A stretch of 64,000 nucleotides of DNA from JADCGM01 sp943370355 (GTDB lineage Bacteria; Pseudomonadota; Alphaproteobacteria; Sphingomonadales; Sphingomonadaceae): the NCBI GenBank assembly GCA_943370355.1, contig CALRQP020000003.1, positions 104,944-168,943 on the forward strand, in the 5' to 3' direction. Made by a program: the position numbers and the translations under genes. A model generated the notes under the pieces. It was not told the DNA's origin and did no database searches. It was given only the letters and a program-made list of their open reading frames with translations. Positions 56,079 to 64,000 of the stretch are shown here, piece by piece. Each line of letters starts with the position of its first letter. Within the stretch, counting starts at the first letter, position 1.

Positions 56079-59000
56079 CGCGACCCCCAAGGTCTTCACA
56101 ATCCCGCCGCATGTGGCGTTCGTCGACGCGCTCGCGAAGGGGCTGCTCGACCAGACGCGCGGCGACCCTATGCGGCTGGCACGCGCGACAGTGCTGCTGC
56201 CCAACCGCCGTGCGGTGCGCAGCCTGACCGAGGCCTTCGTGCGGCTGAGCGACGAGAAGGGCCTGCTGCTGCCGCGCATGACGCCGGTCGGCGATGTCGA
56301 CGAGGATGAAGCGCTGGGCGCGTTCGCCGATGATATGGCGGTCGAGGCGGAGCTGCCGCCCGCCGTTGACGACTGCAAGCAGCGGCTGATCCTCACGGGC
56401 CTCGTCAAACGCTATCTCGACACGCCCGGCGACAAGGCGACGGCCGTCGAAGCGCTGCGGCTGGCGGACGATCTGCGGCGGACGTTGAGCCAGCTGCTCG
56501 CCGAGGATGTCGCGCCGGAGAAGTTGCGCGCACTCGATGTCGGCGACCTTGCCGCGCATTGGGACAAGACGCTTAAATTTCTGTCGATCGTCGTCGATGT
56601 CTGGCCGGGTATTCTTGCCGAGGCGGGCGAGATCGACCGGGTTGAGCGCGACAACCGGCTGCTGCGCGCCTGGACCGAACAAATCACACACACACCGCCC
56701 GACCACATGATTGTTGCGGCAGGCATGGTTGCACCTCGGTCGGTCATCGGCCGCATGCTCGGGCGGATCGCAAGGCTGCCGAACGGGATGGTCGTGCTGC
56801 CGGGGCTCGATACCGCGATGGCGGACGGCGAATGGGACGCGATCCACTGCCGTCTGGCGACTCCCGACGCGCCGCCACGCCGTGAAAGCGATGCGCATCC
56901 GCAATTCGGGTTTCGCTGCCTGCTCGAGCGCATGGGCGTCGCGCGCGGCGAGGTGCGGACCTGGGATTGGACGAGCGGCTTCGATGGCCCGGCGGCGCGC
57001 ACGGCGGCCGTGGCGCGTGCGATGGCCCCGGCTGCCTTTACCGGCGACTGGCGCGCGGTGGATCTCGGCGACGATGCGATCCGCGACGTCCGCCTCATCG
57101 AAGCGGCCAACCCCGGCGAGGAAGCGCAGGTTATCGCGCTGGCGATGCGGCGGCAGCTGACCGAGCCGGGACGCACGGCGGCGCTGGTGACGCCCGACCG
57201 GGGCTTGGCGCGCCGGGTGGCGGCGCAGCTGTCACGCTGGGGGATCGCGCTCGACGATTCGGCGGGAACGCCGCTGGCGCGCACGCCGCCGGGGACCTTC
57301 CTACAGGCGCTGGTCGAGGCGGCGACGCAGGCCTTCGCGCCGGTGCCGCTGCTGGCGCTGCTGAAACATCCGCTGGTGCGCGGCGAGGCGCGGCTTGCTT
57401 GGCTGGACCGGGTGCGGCAGCTCGATCTGGCGCTCAGGGGCGTGCGGCCGCCGCCGGGGCTCGATGCGATCGGCGCGCATGTGCATGAGCGACGGCTCGA
57501 TGCCACAGCGCGGCGCGATGCGGCGGGGGAGGCGGCGCTCGCCGCGCTCGAAGGCTGGTGGCCGGAGGTTCAGGCCATACTTGAGCTGCTGGAGCGGCTG
57601 TTCGCGGCGAAGACAGTGTCGCTGCCCGACCTCATCGACCGGGTTCGCGCCGCTGCCCAACAGCTGGCGGGTGATAACCTGTGGCGTGGACCAGCAGGGC
57701 GGTCGCTCGGCGAGATTGTCGCGCAGTTGGAACTGCACGGCGCGCAGCTCGATCCGTTCGATCCGCCCGATGCGCCGGGCCTCATCGCCGCTTTCTTGTC
57801 GGAGGCTGCCGTGCGACCGCCGTTCGGCAAGCATCCGCGGCTGGCGGTCTACGGCTTGCTCGAAGCGCGATTGCAGCGCGCCGACCTGATGATCCTTGGC
57901 GGATTGAACGAGGGCGTCTGGCCGGCGCTCGCCAAGCCCGACCCGTGGCTGGCGCCTGCGGCGCGGTCGCAGCTAGGCATGCCGGGGCTCGATGCGCGGA
58001 TTGGGCTGGCCGCGCACGACTTTGTGCAGGCGATGGGCGCGAAACGCGTCATCGTCACGCGGGCCCGGCGCGATTCGAGCGCACCGACGGTCGCGTCGCG
58101 CTTCTGGTTGCGGCTCGAGGCGCTGGGTGGCGAGCGGTTGCAGCGCGACGGCGAATTGCTGGCGATTGCGCGGGGACTCGACAGTCCGGCCGAGATGCGC
58201 GCGGCGACACGGCCCGCGCCGGCCCCGCCGGCTGCGCTGCGCCCGCGCCAGATATCGGTCACGGGTGCGGAGAAGCTGAAGGCCGATCCCTACAGCTTCT
58301 ATGCCGAACAGATGCTGGGCTTGCGGAAGTTGCAGGCGCTCGACGAAGACCCGAGTGCTGCCGAGCGCGGCACTTTTCTGCATGCGGTGCTCGAACGGTG
58401 GATCAAGGAAAAGCCCGACGATCCCGAGCATCTGAAGGCGCTCGCCGACGTGATGCTCGATGCCGATTTCGGGCACCATCCGACGATGATGGCGCTGTGG
58501 GCACCGCGGGTGCGGCGCGCGATCGACTGGGTTGCGCAGGAAATGGCCGACTGGGAGGCGAAGGGCTGGCGGCCGGTCGTCGCGGAAGGGCGCGGGCATG
58601 TCGCGCTCGGCAACGGCATCACGCTGACCGGCAAGGCTGACCGCATCGACCGTCACGCCGACGGCAGCTATGCGGTCATCGACTACAAGACCGGCAATCC
58701 GCCGAGCCATGACCAGCTGACCGGGGGCTATGCGTTGCAGCTGGGGTTGCTCGGCTGGCTGGCGTCCGATGGCAATGTGCGGGATTTGCCACCCGGCGTG
58801 GTGAGTGCGCTGCGCTACTGGAAGCTGTCGGGCGGCAGTACGCCGGGGCGGGCGAGCGATCCGCTGGTGTTCAACCGGCAGCCGTGGGCCGATGTTGGGG
58901 GTTTCATCGATCAGTCGATGGCGCATTTTTTCGCGCTCTGCGAGACGCTGCTGCTCGGCGACGCGCCGTTCACCGCCAAGCTGCATCCGGACTATTCGAC

Positions 59001-59217
59001 GCGTTATACCGACCATGACCATCTGGCCCGGGTGGCGGAATGGCTGGGGCGGGATGCTGCCCCTCTCCCTTCAGGGGAGAGGGCGACTCACGCGGAGCGT
59101 GAGCGGGGTGAGGGTGGAAGCGATGCCCCCTCAGTATGGTCCGGGAGTCCACCCTCACCCGCTCGCGGCCTGACGCCGCGAGTCGCCTCTCCCCTCAAGG
59201 GAGAGGGGGAAGGATGA
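56071..59217 (+). CDS. addB: double-strand break repair protein AddB, repeat-extended C terminus
   Basis: A 1048-residue partner of AddA in the helicase-nuclease that resects DNA ends and recognises Chi-like sites. The N-terminal inactive helicase-like part (ATVLLPNRRAVRSLTEAFV; MILGGLNEGVWPAL) is followed by a RecB-type nuclease domain (GTFLHAVLERW, then YAVIDYKTGNPPSHDQ with the catalytic D...DYK). Start GTG 56071 overlaps murU by 8 bases. The last about 50 residues, after VAEWLGRD, are encoded by the palindromic repeat at 59060-59209 and have low-complexity Gly/Arg/Pro composition. addA starts in its stop codon. Confidence 0.94.
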   Translation: MNSATPKVFTIPPHVAFVDALAKGLLDQTRGDPMRLARATVLLPNRRAVRSLTEAFVRLSDEKGLLLPRMTPVGDVDEDEALGAFADDMAVEAELPPAVDDCKQRLILTGLVKRYLDTPGDKATAVEALRLADDLRRTLSQLLAEDVAPEKLRALDVGDLAAHWDKTLKFLSIVVDVWPGILAEAGEIDRVERDNRLLRAWTEQITHTPPDHMIVAAGMVAPRSVIGRMLGRIARLPNGMVVLPGLDTAMADGEWDAIHCRLATPDAPPRRESDAHPQFGFRCLLERMGVARGEVRTWDWTSGFDGPAARTAAVARAMAPAAFTGDWRAVDLGDDAIRDVRLIEAANPGEEAQVIALAMRRQLTEPGRTAALVTPDRGLARRVAAQLSRWGIALDDSAGTPLARTPPGTFLQALVEAATQAFAPVPLLALLKHPLVRGEARLAWLDRVRQLDLALRGVRPPPGLDAIGAHVHERRLDATARRDAAGEAALAALEGWWPEVQAILELLERLFAAKTVSLPDLIDRVRAAAQQLAGDNLWRGPAGRSLGEIVAQLELHGAQLDPFDPPDAPGLIAAFLSEAAVRPPFGKHPRLAVYGLLEARLQRADLMILGGLNEGVWPALAKPDPWLAPAARSQLGMPGLDARIGLAAHDFVQAMGAKRVIVTRARRDSSAPTVASRFWLRLEALGGERLQRDGELLAIARGLDSPAEMRAATRPAPAPPAALRPRQISVTGAEKLKADPYSFYAEQMLGLRKLQALDEDPSAAERGTFLHAVLERWIKEKPDDPEHLKALADVMLDADFGHHPTMMALWAPRVRRAIDWVAQEMADWEAKGWRPVVAEGRGHVALGNGITLTGKADRIDRHADGSYAVIDYKTGNPPSHDQLTGGYALQLGLLGWLASDGNVRDLPPGVVSALRYWKLSGGSTPGRASDPLVFNRQPWADVGGFIDQSMAHFFALCETLLLGDAPFTAKLHPDYSTRYTDHDHLARVAEWLGRDAAPLPSGERATHAERERGEGGSDAPSVWSGSPPSPARGLTPRVASPLKGEGEG
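59060..59209. repeat. palindromic repeat translated as the AddB tail; supplies the addA ribosome-binding site
   Basis: Left hairpin is CCCTCTCCC-TTCAG-GGGAGAGGG, right hairpin is CCTCTCCC-CTCAA-GGGAGAGG, and between them are long arms GGGTGAGGGTGG and CCACCCTCACCC. It lies inside the addB frame. The right end, GAGGGGGAAGG, runs straight into the addA ATG at 59214 as the ribosome-binding site. Same design as the element at 55247, with CCTCTCC instead of CCTCCCC arms. Confidence 0.8.
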
Positions 59218-62200
59218 CCGCGAAACCGCTTCTCCCCCTGCGCCCGGCGCAGAACCGCGCGGCCAACCCTTGGGACAATGCCTGGGTGTCGGCGTCGGCG
59301 GGGACGGGGAAGACGCAGGTGCTGACGGCGCGGGTGTTGCGGCTGTTGCTGACCGGAGCACCGCCCGAGCGTATCCTGTGCCTGACCTTTACCAAGGCCG
59401 CCGCAGCCGAGATGCAGGGGCGGATTTTCGAGCGGCTGACGCGCTGGGTGCGCTGCGACGATGCCGGGCTCGACACGGATTTGCGGGCGCTCGGCGAGGA
59501 GCCCGATGACGAGGTGCGAGCCCGGGCGCGGCAGCTGTTTGCGCGCGTCGTCGATGCAAGGGGCGGGCTGGCGGTGCAGACCTTCCATAGCTTCGCGCAG
59601 TCGCTGCTCGCGGGATTTCCGGTCGAGGCGGGGATCGCGCCGGGGTTCAGCGTGCTCGATGACCGTACCGGGGTCGAGTTGCGCGGGCGAGTGCTCGCCG
59701 ATGCGCTGGCGGATTCGGGCTTTGCCGAGGATGTGGCCGCGCTGGCGGTCAAGCTCGGCGAGCAGAAGCTGCACGGGGTGATCCAGACGCTGCTCGGCAA
59801 GCGCGAGGGGCTGCGCGCGATCGGCCATCCGATGGGCCATCCGGCGTTGCTGCGGCGGGGCCTCGGGTTGCCGACCGATGGCGAGCGCGACGCCGTCATC
59901 GGCGACGAGCTCGCGCGGTTCGACGTGGTGGCGTTGCAGGGGTTTAGCCGTGCTTGCGTCAGTTGGGGGACGGCGACCGGGCTTGGCCATGCCGATGTCA
60001 TCGCGGCGTGGATCGCTGCCGACACGCCGCGAAGGATGGCGGAGTTCGAGACGCTGCGTGGGGTGTTCTTCACCAAGGCCGGGGAGCCGCGCAAACTCAG
60101 CGACAAGCTGCTGCAACAGGCGGTCGGGCTCGACAGTATCGCCGAGCGAATCCGCGCGGCGATCTCGCAGATCGCGGAGATCAATGCGCTGTTCGACCTT
60201 GTCGAGGTCGCAGCCCGGCACCTGCGGGTCGGCCACGCCGTTGAGGCCGGCTACCGCGTGCAGAAGTCGCGCGCGGGGCTGCTGGATTTCGACGACATGA
60301 TTGCGGGCGCGGCGCGCATGCTCGGGGTTGAGGGGATGGGCGACTGGGTGCGCTTCAAGCTCGACGAGCGGATTGACCATATCCTCGTCGATGAGGGGCA
60401 GGACACCAACGAGTCGCAGTGGCGGATCACCCAGGCCATCGCCGACGAGTTTTTCGCCGGGCTCGGCGCGCGCGAGGATGTCAGCCACCGGACGTTGTTC
60501 GCGGTTGGCGATTACAAACAGTCGATCTTCAGCTTTCAGGGCTCCGACCCGCGCGTGTTCAACACCTACCGCGAGCATTTCGCGGGGATGGCGGAGGACG
60601 CGGCGCAGCCGTTCCACGATGTGCCGCTCGCGGAGTCTTTCCGGTCAGGTGGCGCGATCCTCGAAGCGGTGGATCGGGTCATCGACGATCTCGGCTATGA
60701 GGCCCTCGGCCTCGATGCGAAGCCGGAATTGCATCTGGTCGGGCGTCCGAACGATCCTGCGGCAAGCGTGACGCTGTGGCCGCCGATCCTCGCCGGGGCG
60801 GCCGACGAGACCGATGCCGAGGGCGAGGCCGATTGGCTGCCGGGGCAGGTGCAGCTGCTCGCGCAGCGGCTCGCCAAACAGATCCGCCAGTGGATCGACG
60901 ATCCAGCGATGCGGCTGGCCGACGGGCGGCGGGTGCGGCCGGAGGATATCCTCGTACTGGTGCGCACGCGCGGCGAGTTCGTCGGCGCACTGGTCGCGAG
61001 CCTGCATGCGCAGGGCGTGCCGGTGGCGGGTGTCGACCGGCTGCGGCTGACCGCTCCGATCGCTGTGCAGGACTGCCTGGCACTGATCCGCTTCGCGCTG
61101 CAGCCGGACGACGATCTGACGCTTGCGAGCCTGCTGACCTCGCCGTTCATCGGCTGGGATCAGGAGTCGCTGTTCCTTGCAGCTTATGGCCGGCTGCGGG
61201 GGACGAGTCTGTGGCGGCAATTGCGGTCGCTCGATGGTGAGACGTCCAAGGCGACCGTGGACTGGCTCGGCGAAGTGCTGCGCATCGCCGACCTGCTGCC
61301 GCCGCACGAGTTTCTCGAGACGATCCTGTCGGGGCCGCTCGGGGGACGGGTGAAGCTGCTCGCGCGCTTGGGCGAGGAGGCGCGCGACCAGGTGGAAGCG
61401 CTGCTCGCGCAGGCACTGGCGTTCGAACAGGGGCATGCGCCGTCGCTGCAGGACTTCCTCGCCTGGATCGAGAATGACGAGTTCGACCTGAAGCGCGACC
61501 CCGAGGCACCGAATGATTCGGTGCGCGTGATGACGGTGCACGGCGCGAAGGGATTGCAGGCACCCGTTGTTGTGCTTGCGGATGCGGCGCGCGGGCCGGG
61601 CGGGATGGCTGCGGATCACGCCGTGATGCCCTGGGGCCCGAACGGCGAAGCGGTGCCGCTTTTCTTCGGCGGCAAGGCGGGGCGGATCGGCCCGGTCGCC
61701 GAACAGCTTGCCGCCGACGAAGCCGCGGCGATGGAGGAGCATTGGCGGCTGCTCTATGTCGCGATGACGCGGGCCGAGGATATGTTGTTCGTCGGCGGAG
61801 CGCTCGGTGCACGCGAGACGAAAAGCGGCATGTCTCCCGATGCCTGGCACGCGCGGGTGCGGGCGGCGCTCGAAGGGCTGGGGGCTGAGGCCCAAGAGGA
61901 TGCGCTGTGGGACGGCGAGGTGCTGACCTACCGGCGCGGCACCCCGGCAGAAGCGTCCGAGCGGGGGGAGGGGGTCGCTCCGCCACCCGTGACCATTCCC
62001 GATTGGGCGCGGGCTGCGCCCGCTGCCGAGCCGTCACCGCCGCGCCCGCTGTCGCCGTCGCAGATCGCATCGGACGATGTCGCAGCACCGCCGCCAACGC
62101 AGGCGATGATCGAGGCAGCGCGGCGCGGCTCTCTGCTGCATAAATTGTTCGAGCGACTGCCCGCGGTTGCTACAGACCGCCGTCGCACAGCGGCCGACGC

Positions 62201-62618
62201 GTGGCTGGCGCGGCAGGCGGGCGACCTTGGCGATGACGTGCGCACGGGCCTCGCCGCCAAGGCGCTGGCGATCATCGAGGACCCGGCCTTCGCCGACGTG
62301 TTCGGCCCCGATGCGCTCGCCGAAGCGCCGGTCGCGGCAGTTGTCGAAGGCGTCGTGATTGCCGGCAAGGTCGACCGGCTGCTGATCCGGCCCGACCGGG
62401 TGCAGGTCGTCGACTTCAAGACGGGCCGCAACGTGCCCGCCTCGGCTGCCGAGGTGCCCGTCTATTATCTGAAGCAGATGTCCGCCTATGCCGCCGCGCT
62501 GGCGCGCATCTTCCCCGGCCGCACCATCGAGGCGGCGCTGCTCTACACCGAGGCGGCGGCGATGATCGAACTGCCCGAGGCGGTGCTCGCGGCGAATTGG
62601 ACGGGTGTCAGCGCCTGA
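59214..62618 (+). CDS. addA: double-strand break repair helicase AddA
   Basis: A 1134-residue UvrD-family helicase fused to a RecB nuclease. Start ATG 59214 overlaps the addB TGA. Helicase motifs: ASAGTGKTQVLTARVLRLLL (I), LCLTFTKAAAAEMQGRI (Ia), HILVDEGQDTNESQW (II), LFAVGDYKQSIFSFQG (III), MTVHGAKGLQAPVVVLAD (V) and LLYVAMTRAEDMLFVGG (VI). The C-terminal nuclease has RGSLLHKLFERLP and VQVVDFKTGRNVP. Complete. It ends directly against a tiny convergent gene. Confidence 0.96.
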   Translation: MTAKPLLPLRPAQNRAANPWDNAWVSASAGTGKTQVLTARVLRLLLTGAPPERILCLTFTKAAAAEMQGRIFERLTRWVRCDDAGLDTDLRALGEEPDDEVRARARQLFARVVDARGGLAVQTFHSFAQSLLAGFPVEAGIAPGFSVLDDRTGVELRGRVLADALADSGFAEDVAALAVKLGEQKLHGVIQTLLGKREGLRAIGHPMGHPALLRRGLGLPTDGERDAVIGDELARFDVVALQGFSRACVSWGTATGLGHADVIAAWIAADTPRRMAEFETLRGVFFTKAGEPRKLSDKLLQQAVGLDSIAERIRAAISQIAEINALFDLVEVAARHLRVGHAVEAGYRVQKSRAGLLDFDDMIAGAARMLGVEGMGDWVRFKLDERIDHILVDEGQDTNESQWRITQAIADEFFAGLGAREDVSHRTLFAVGDYKQSIFSFQGSDPRVFNTYREHFAGMAEDAAQPFHDVPLAESFRSGGAILEAVDRVIDDLGYEALGLDAKPELHLVGRPNDPAASVTLWPPILAGAADETDAEGEADWLPGQVQLLAQRLAKQIRQWIDDPAMRLADGRRVRPEDILVLVRTRGEFVGALVASLHAQGVPVAGVDRLRLTAPIAVQDCLALIRFALQPDDDLTLASLLTSPFIGWDQESLFLAAYGRLRGTSLWRQLRSLDGETSKATVDWLGEVLRIADLLPPHEFLETILSGPLGGRVKLLARLGEEARDQVEALLAQALAFEQGHAPSLQDFLAWIENDEFDLKRDPEAPNDSVRVMTVHGAKGLQAPVVVLADAARGPGGMAADHAVMPWGPNGEAVPLFFGGKAGRIGPVAEQLAADEAAAMEEHWRLLYVAMTRAEDMLFVGGALGARETKSGMSPDAWHARVRAALEGLGAEAQEDALWDGEVLTYRRGTPAEASERGEGVAPPPVTIPDWARAAPAAEPSPPRPLSPSQIASDDVAAPPPTQAMIEAARRGSLLHKLFERLPAVATDRRRTAADAWLARQAGDLGDDVRTGLAAKALAIIEDPAFADVFGPDALAEAPVAAVVEGVVIAGKVDRLLIRPDRVQVVDFKTGRNVPASAAEVPVYYLKQMSAYAAALARIFPGRTIEAALLYTEAAAMIELPEAVLAANWTGVSA

Positions 62619-62735
62619 TCAGCGCGAGACGAAGACGAGGAACGCCAGCAGCATCACGCCGCACATCGCGAGCATGCCGATGAGCTTCTTGTCGTGCAGC
62701 GGCGTGATCGCCTGCTTTTTCTTCCGGCGGGACAT
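62619..62735 (-). CDS. 38-residue single-pass membrane protein
   Basis: A very short gene on the minus strand from ATG 62735 to TGA 62619. The product is MSRRKKKQAITPLHDKKLIG followed by a hydrophobic stretch MLAMCGVMLLAFLVFV and SR. A strongly basic N terminus plus one membrane helix of about 17-18 residues gives a typical small inner-membrane protein with a cytoplasmic N terminus. Its stop abuts the addA stop with no gap, and it sits 9 bases downstream of ygfZ on the same strand, so it may be the second gene of a ygfZ operon. Function unknown. Confidence 0.6.
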   Translation of the reverse strand: MSRRKKKQAITPLHDKKLIGMLAMCGVMLLAFLVFVSR

Positions 62736-62744
62736 GGCGCGAAG

Positions 62745-63539
62745 CTAGTCCTCCGCAGGCGCGCCTGTCGAGGGGCGTTCACCGAGCCAGCTTGGCCATT
62801 CGACGGTGACGGGCGCGCCGCCGACCGTCAGCTCGTCGAGTTGTTCGAGGCGCAGCAGCGCGATGCCGTGGCCCTCGCGGTGGGTGCGCAGCGTGCCTGC
62901 CTCGCGACCGCCGGACAGGATCACGGTGTCGGCACCTGGATCGTCGGAGAGAAGCACCGGCAGCAGCCGCTTCCGCAGCTTGTCGCGGTGGTGCATGCGC
63001 GCGGTGTTTTCCTGGCCGACATAGCAGCCCTTGGCGAAGTTCACGCCGTTGAGCTCGACGGCATTGGTCTCCAGCCACATCGTCTTGTCGATCTCGAAAT
63101 CGCCGCTGCCGGGGACGCCGAGCGCCAGCCGGTGCGCGTCATAATCGGCGAGCGTGGCTGTCGTTGCTGCGTCAGCCGCTACCCAGCGACGGCCAAGGCC
63201 GGGCAGGCGCGGATCATAGGCCGCGTCGCTCTCGCCATCCCATGCCGCGAACACGCGTAAATCTGTCGCCTCGATCGTCACCGCCCGCCGCAATTTGTAC
63301 ATCGTCAGCCGCTTGGCAAGGTCAGCCGCGCGGTCCGCCGCGACGTCGAGCAGCAGCGCGTCGCCGCCGTCGTGCAGAATCATGTCGAACAGATATTTGC
63401 CCTGCGCGCTCAGCAGCCCCGCCCACAGCGGTTGCGGCTGCGTGACATCATTGGTCAGCAGTCCCTGCAGGAAGTCCCGCGCATCCGCCCCGGAAAGGCG
63501 GAGCACGGCACGGTCGGTCAGTTCGGCGATGTTGGTCAT
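62745..63539 (-). CDS. ygfZ: YgfZ/GcvT-like folate-binding protein (Fe-S cluster maintenance)
   Basis: A 264-residue protein from ATG 63539 (MTNIAELTDRAVLRLSGADARDFLQGLLTNDV). The family signature KGCYVGQE, with its functional Cys, is present (NFAKGCYVGQENTARMHHRDKLRKRLLPV). YgfZ proteins are related to the T-protein of glycine cleavage, bind folate, and support repair or assembly of iron-sulfur enzymes such as MiaB. An ATG at 63548 is an alternative start. It is separated by 9 bases from the downstream 38-residue gene and by 9 bases from the upstream amidase stop. Confidence 0.93.
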   Translation of the reverse strand: MTNIAELTDRAVLRLSGADARDFLQGLLTNDVTQPQPLWAGLLSAQGKYLFDMILHDGGDALLLDVAADRAADLAKRLTMYKLRRAVTIEATDLRVFAAWDGESDAAYDPRLPGLGRRWVAADAATTATLADYDAHRLALGVPGSGDFEIDKTMWLETNAVELNGVNFAKGCYVGQENTARMHHRDKLRKRLLPVLLSDDPGADTVILSGGREAGTLRTHREGHGIALLRLEQLDELTVGGAPVTVEWPSWLGERPSTGAPAED

Positions 63540-63548
63540 GCCACCCAT

Positions 63549-64000
63549 CTAGGGTCGCGCGAGCAGCTTCGCCACCGCCGGCATTGCCTCGACCGAGGGG
63601 GCGAAGGCCGGCGTGATCTTCGCGTGGCTCGCCTGCTCATAGGCATAGCCGAGCGCCAGAAGCCGCGCCTCGCTCCACGCCGGGCCCATGAAGGACAGGC
63701 CGACCGGCAGGCCCTTCACCGCACCCATCGGCACGGTCAGATGCGGCGTGCCGGCCACCGCAGCGAACCCACCCGCGCCGGTGCTGCCGCCGCCGCTTGC
63801 GAAGGCGGCGTCGATGAAGCCGGCAGGTCCCGTCGTCGGGGCGACGAGCGCGACGGCGTTGGCGGCCGCGAGCATCGCGTCGATGCCCTCCTTGCCGGCG
63901 AGCCGCAGCGATGTTTCGCGCGCTGCCTTGTAGGCCGGGTCGTCGAGGCCCTTGGTTGCCTCGGCCGTCTCGAACGTCTCCTGCCCGAACAGCCCGAGTT
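63549..64000 (-). CDS. amidase, C-terminal part (5' end beyond window)
   Basis: The frame is open from the last bases of the window down to the stop at 63549. It reads LGLFGQETFETAEATKGLDDPAYKAARETSLRLAGKEGIDAMLAAANAVALVAPTTGPAGF, then FAAVAGTPHLTVPMGAVKGLPVGLSFMGPAWSEARLLALGYAYEQAS, the C-terminal half of an amidase-signature protein. The catalytic Lys-Ser-Ser region is upstream, outside the window, so activity cannot be judged. The closest pattern is the family often named amidase or glutamyl-tRNA amidotransferase A-like in sphingomonads. Confidence 0.9.
   Translation of the reverse strand, partial: LGLFGQETFETAEATKGLDDPAYKAARETSLRLAGKEGIDAMLAAANAVALVAPTTGPAGFIDAAFASGGGSTGAGGFAAVAGTPHLTVPMGAVKGLPVGLSFMGPAWSEARLLALGYAYEQASHAKITPAFAPSVEAMPAVAKLLARP

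Noticed and set aside
59088..60617. 509-codon minus-strand frame opposite addA
   Set aside because: Antisense to helicase motifs and begins in the palindromic repeat; not coding.
1..64000. CRISPR arrays, prophage, integrative elements, tRNA or rRNA genes
   Set aside because: No regular spacer-repeat array, integrase, phage structural genes, transposase or recognisable tRNA/rRNA sequence was seen on reading the window; a tRNAscan or Infernal run would settle the RNAs.

Overview
The window is GC-rich, densely coded chromosomal DNA from an alphaproteobacterium, most likely a sphingomonad (Sphingomonadales). The pointers are a DivL-type kinase with tyrosine in place of the phospho-acceptor histidine, a PhyR/NepR general stress response locus, promoters of the GGAAC-N17-CGTT (sigma EcfG) type, AddAB instead of RecBCD, a serC leader RNA candidate, and the runs serC-serA-hisZ-purA, accB-accC-aroQ and divL-tsaE-amgK-murU-addB-addA. 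I cannot name a species. No rRNA, tRNA, CRISPR array, insertion sequence, integrase or prophage was seen.

Layout. 1-6.1 kb is accessory in flavour: the end of an ABC-F ATPase, a low-GC hypothetical gene, a membrane-anchored esterase, a short BLUF photoreceptor, an anchored hypothetical protein, a Baeyer-Villiger-type flavin monooxygenase and the stump of a BrnA-like antitoxin. 6.1-13.6 kb (minus) carries a DUF885 protein, purA, hisZ, serA and serC. 13.9-21.2 kb (plus) holds a glycine-zipper envelope protein, a LOG-family protein, a photolyase, a three-gene two-component operon behind a consensus EcfG promoter, and an aberrant NRAMP-family transporter. 21.2-31.9 kb (mostly minus) carries accBC, aroQ, a csbD-like gene with its own EcfG promoter, rppH, an esterase, and a tightly overlapping run pyrE-pdxJ-acpS-lepB-AI-2E transporter-GNAT below rsh. 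32-37 kb has glmM-thiD and the stress core: phyR divergent from nepR and a PhyP-like sensor protein with a degenerate ATPase domain. 37-41 kb holds a pair of translationally coupled secreted proteins of unknown function. 41-47.6 kb has aroC, fabI, a YihY protein, a DnaJ-type co-chaperone, a methyltransferase and a DDAH-like hydrolase. A 380-bp gap at 47.6-48.0 kb looks like an undescribed structured RNA gene on the minus strand. 48-64 kb contains an SDR/LysR pair, ahcY behind a palindromic operator candidate, divL-tsaE-amgK-murU-addB-addA, ygfZ and the end of an amidase.

How it fits together. Two loci point to the PhyR-NepR-EcfG stress pathway: the core regulators at 34-37 kb, and two perfectly spaced EcfG promoters elsewhere in the window (kinase operon, csbD). 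The nucleotide, amino-acid, cofactor and envelope genes are housekeeping and mostly lie in overlapping operons. Operon gaps are often filled by GC-rich palindromic repeats. Two of these repeats lie inside the 3' ends of amgK and addB, where they are translated and supply the Shine-Dalgarno sequence of the next gene.
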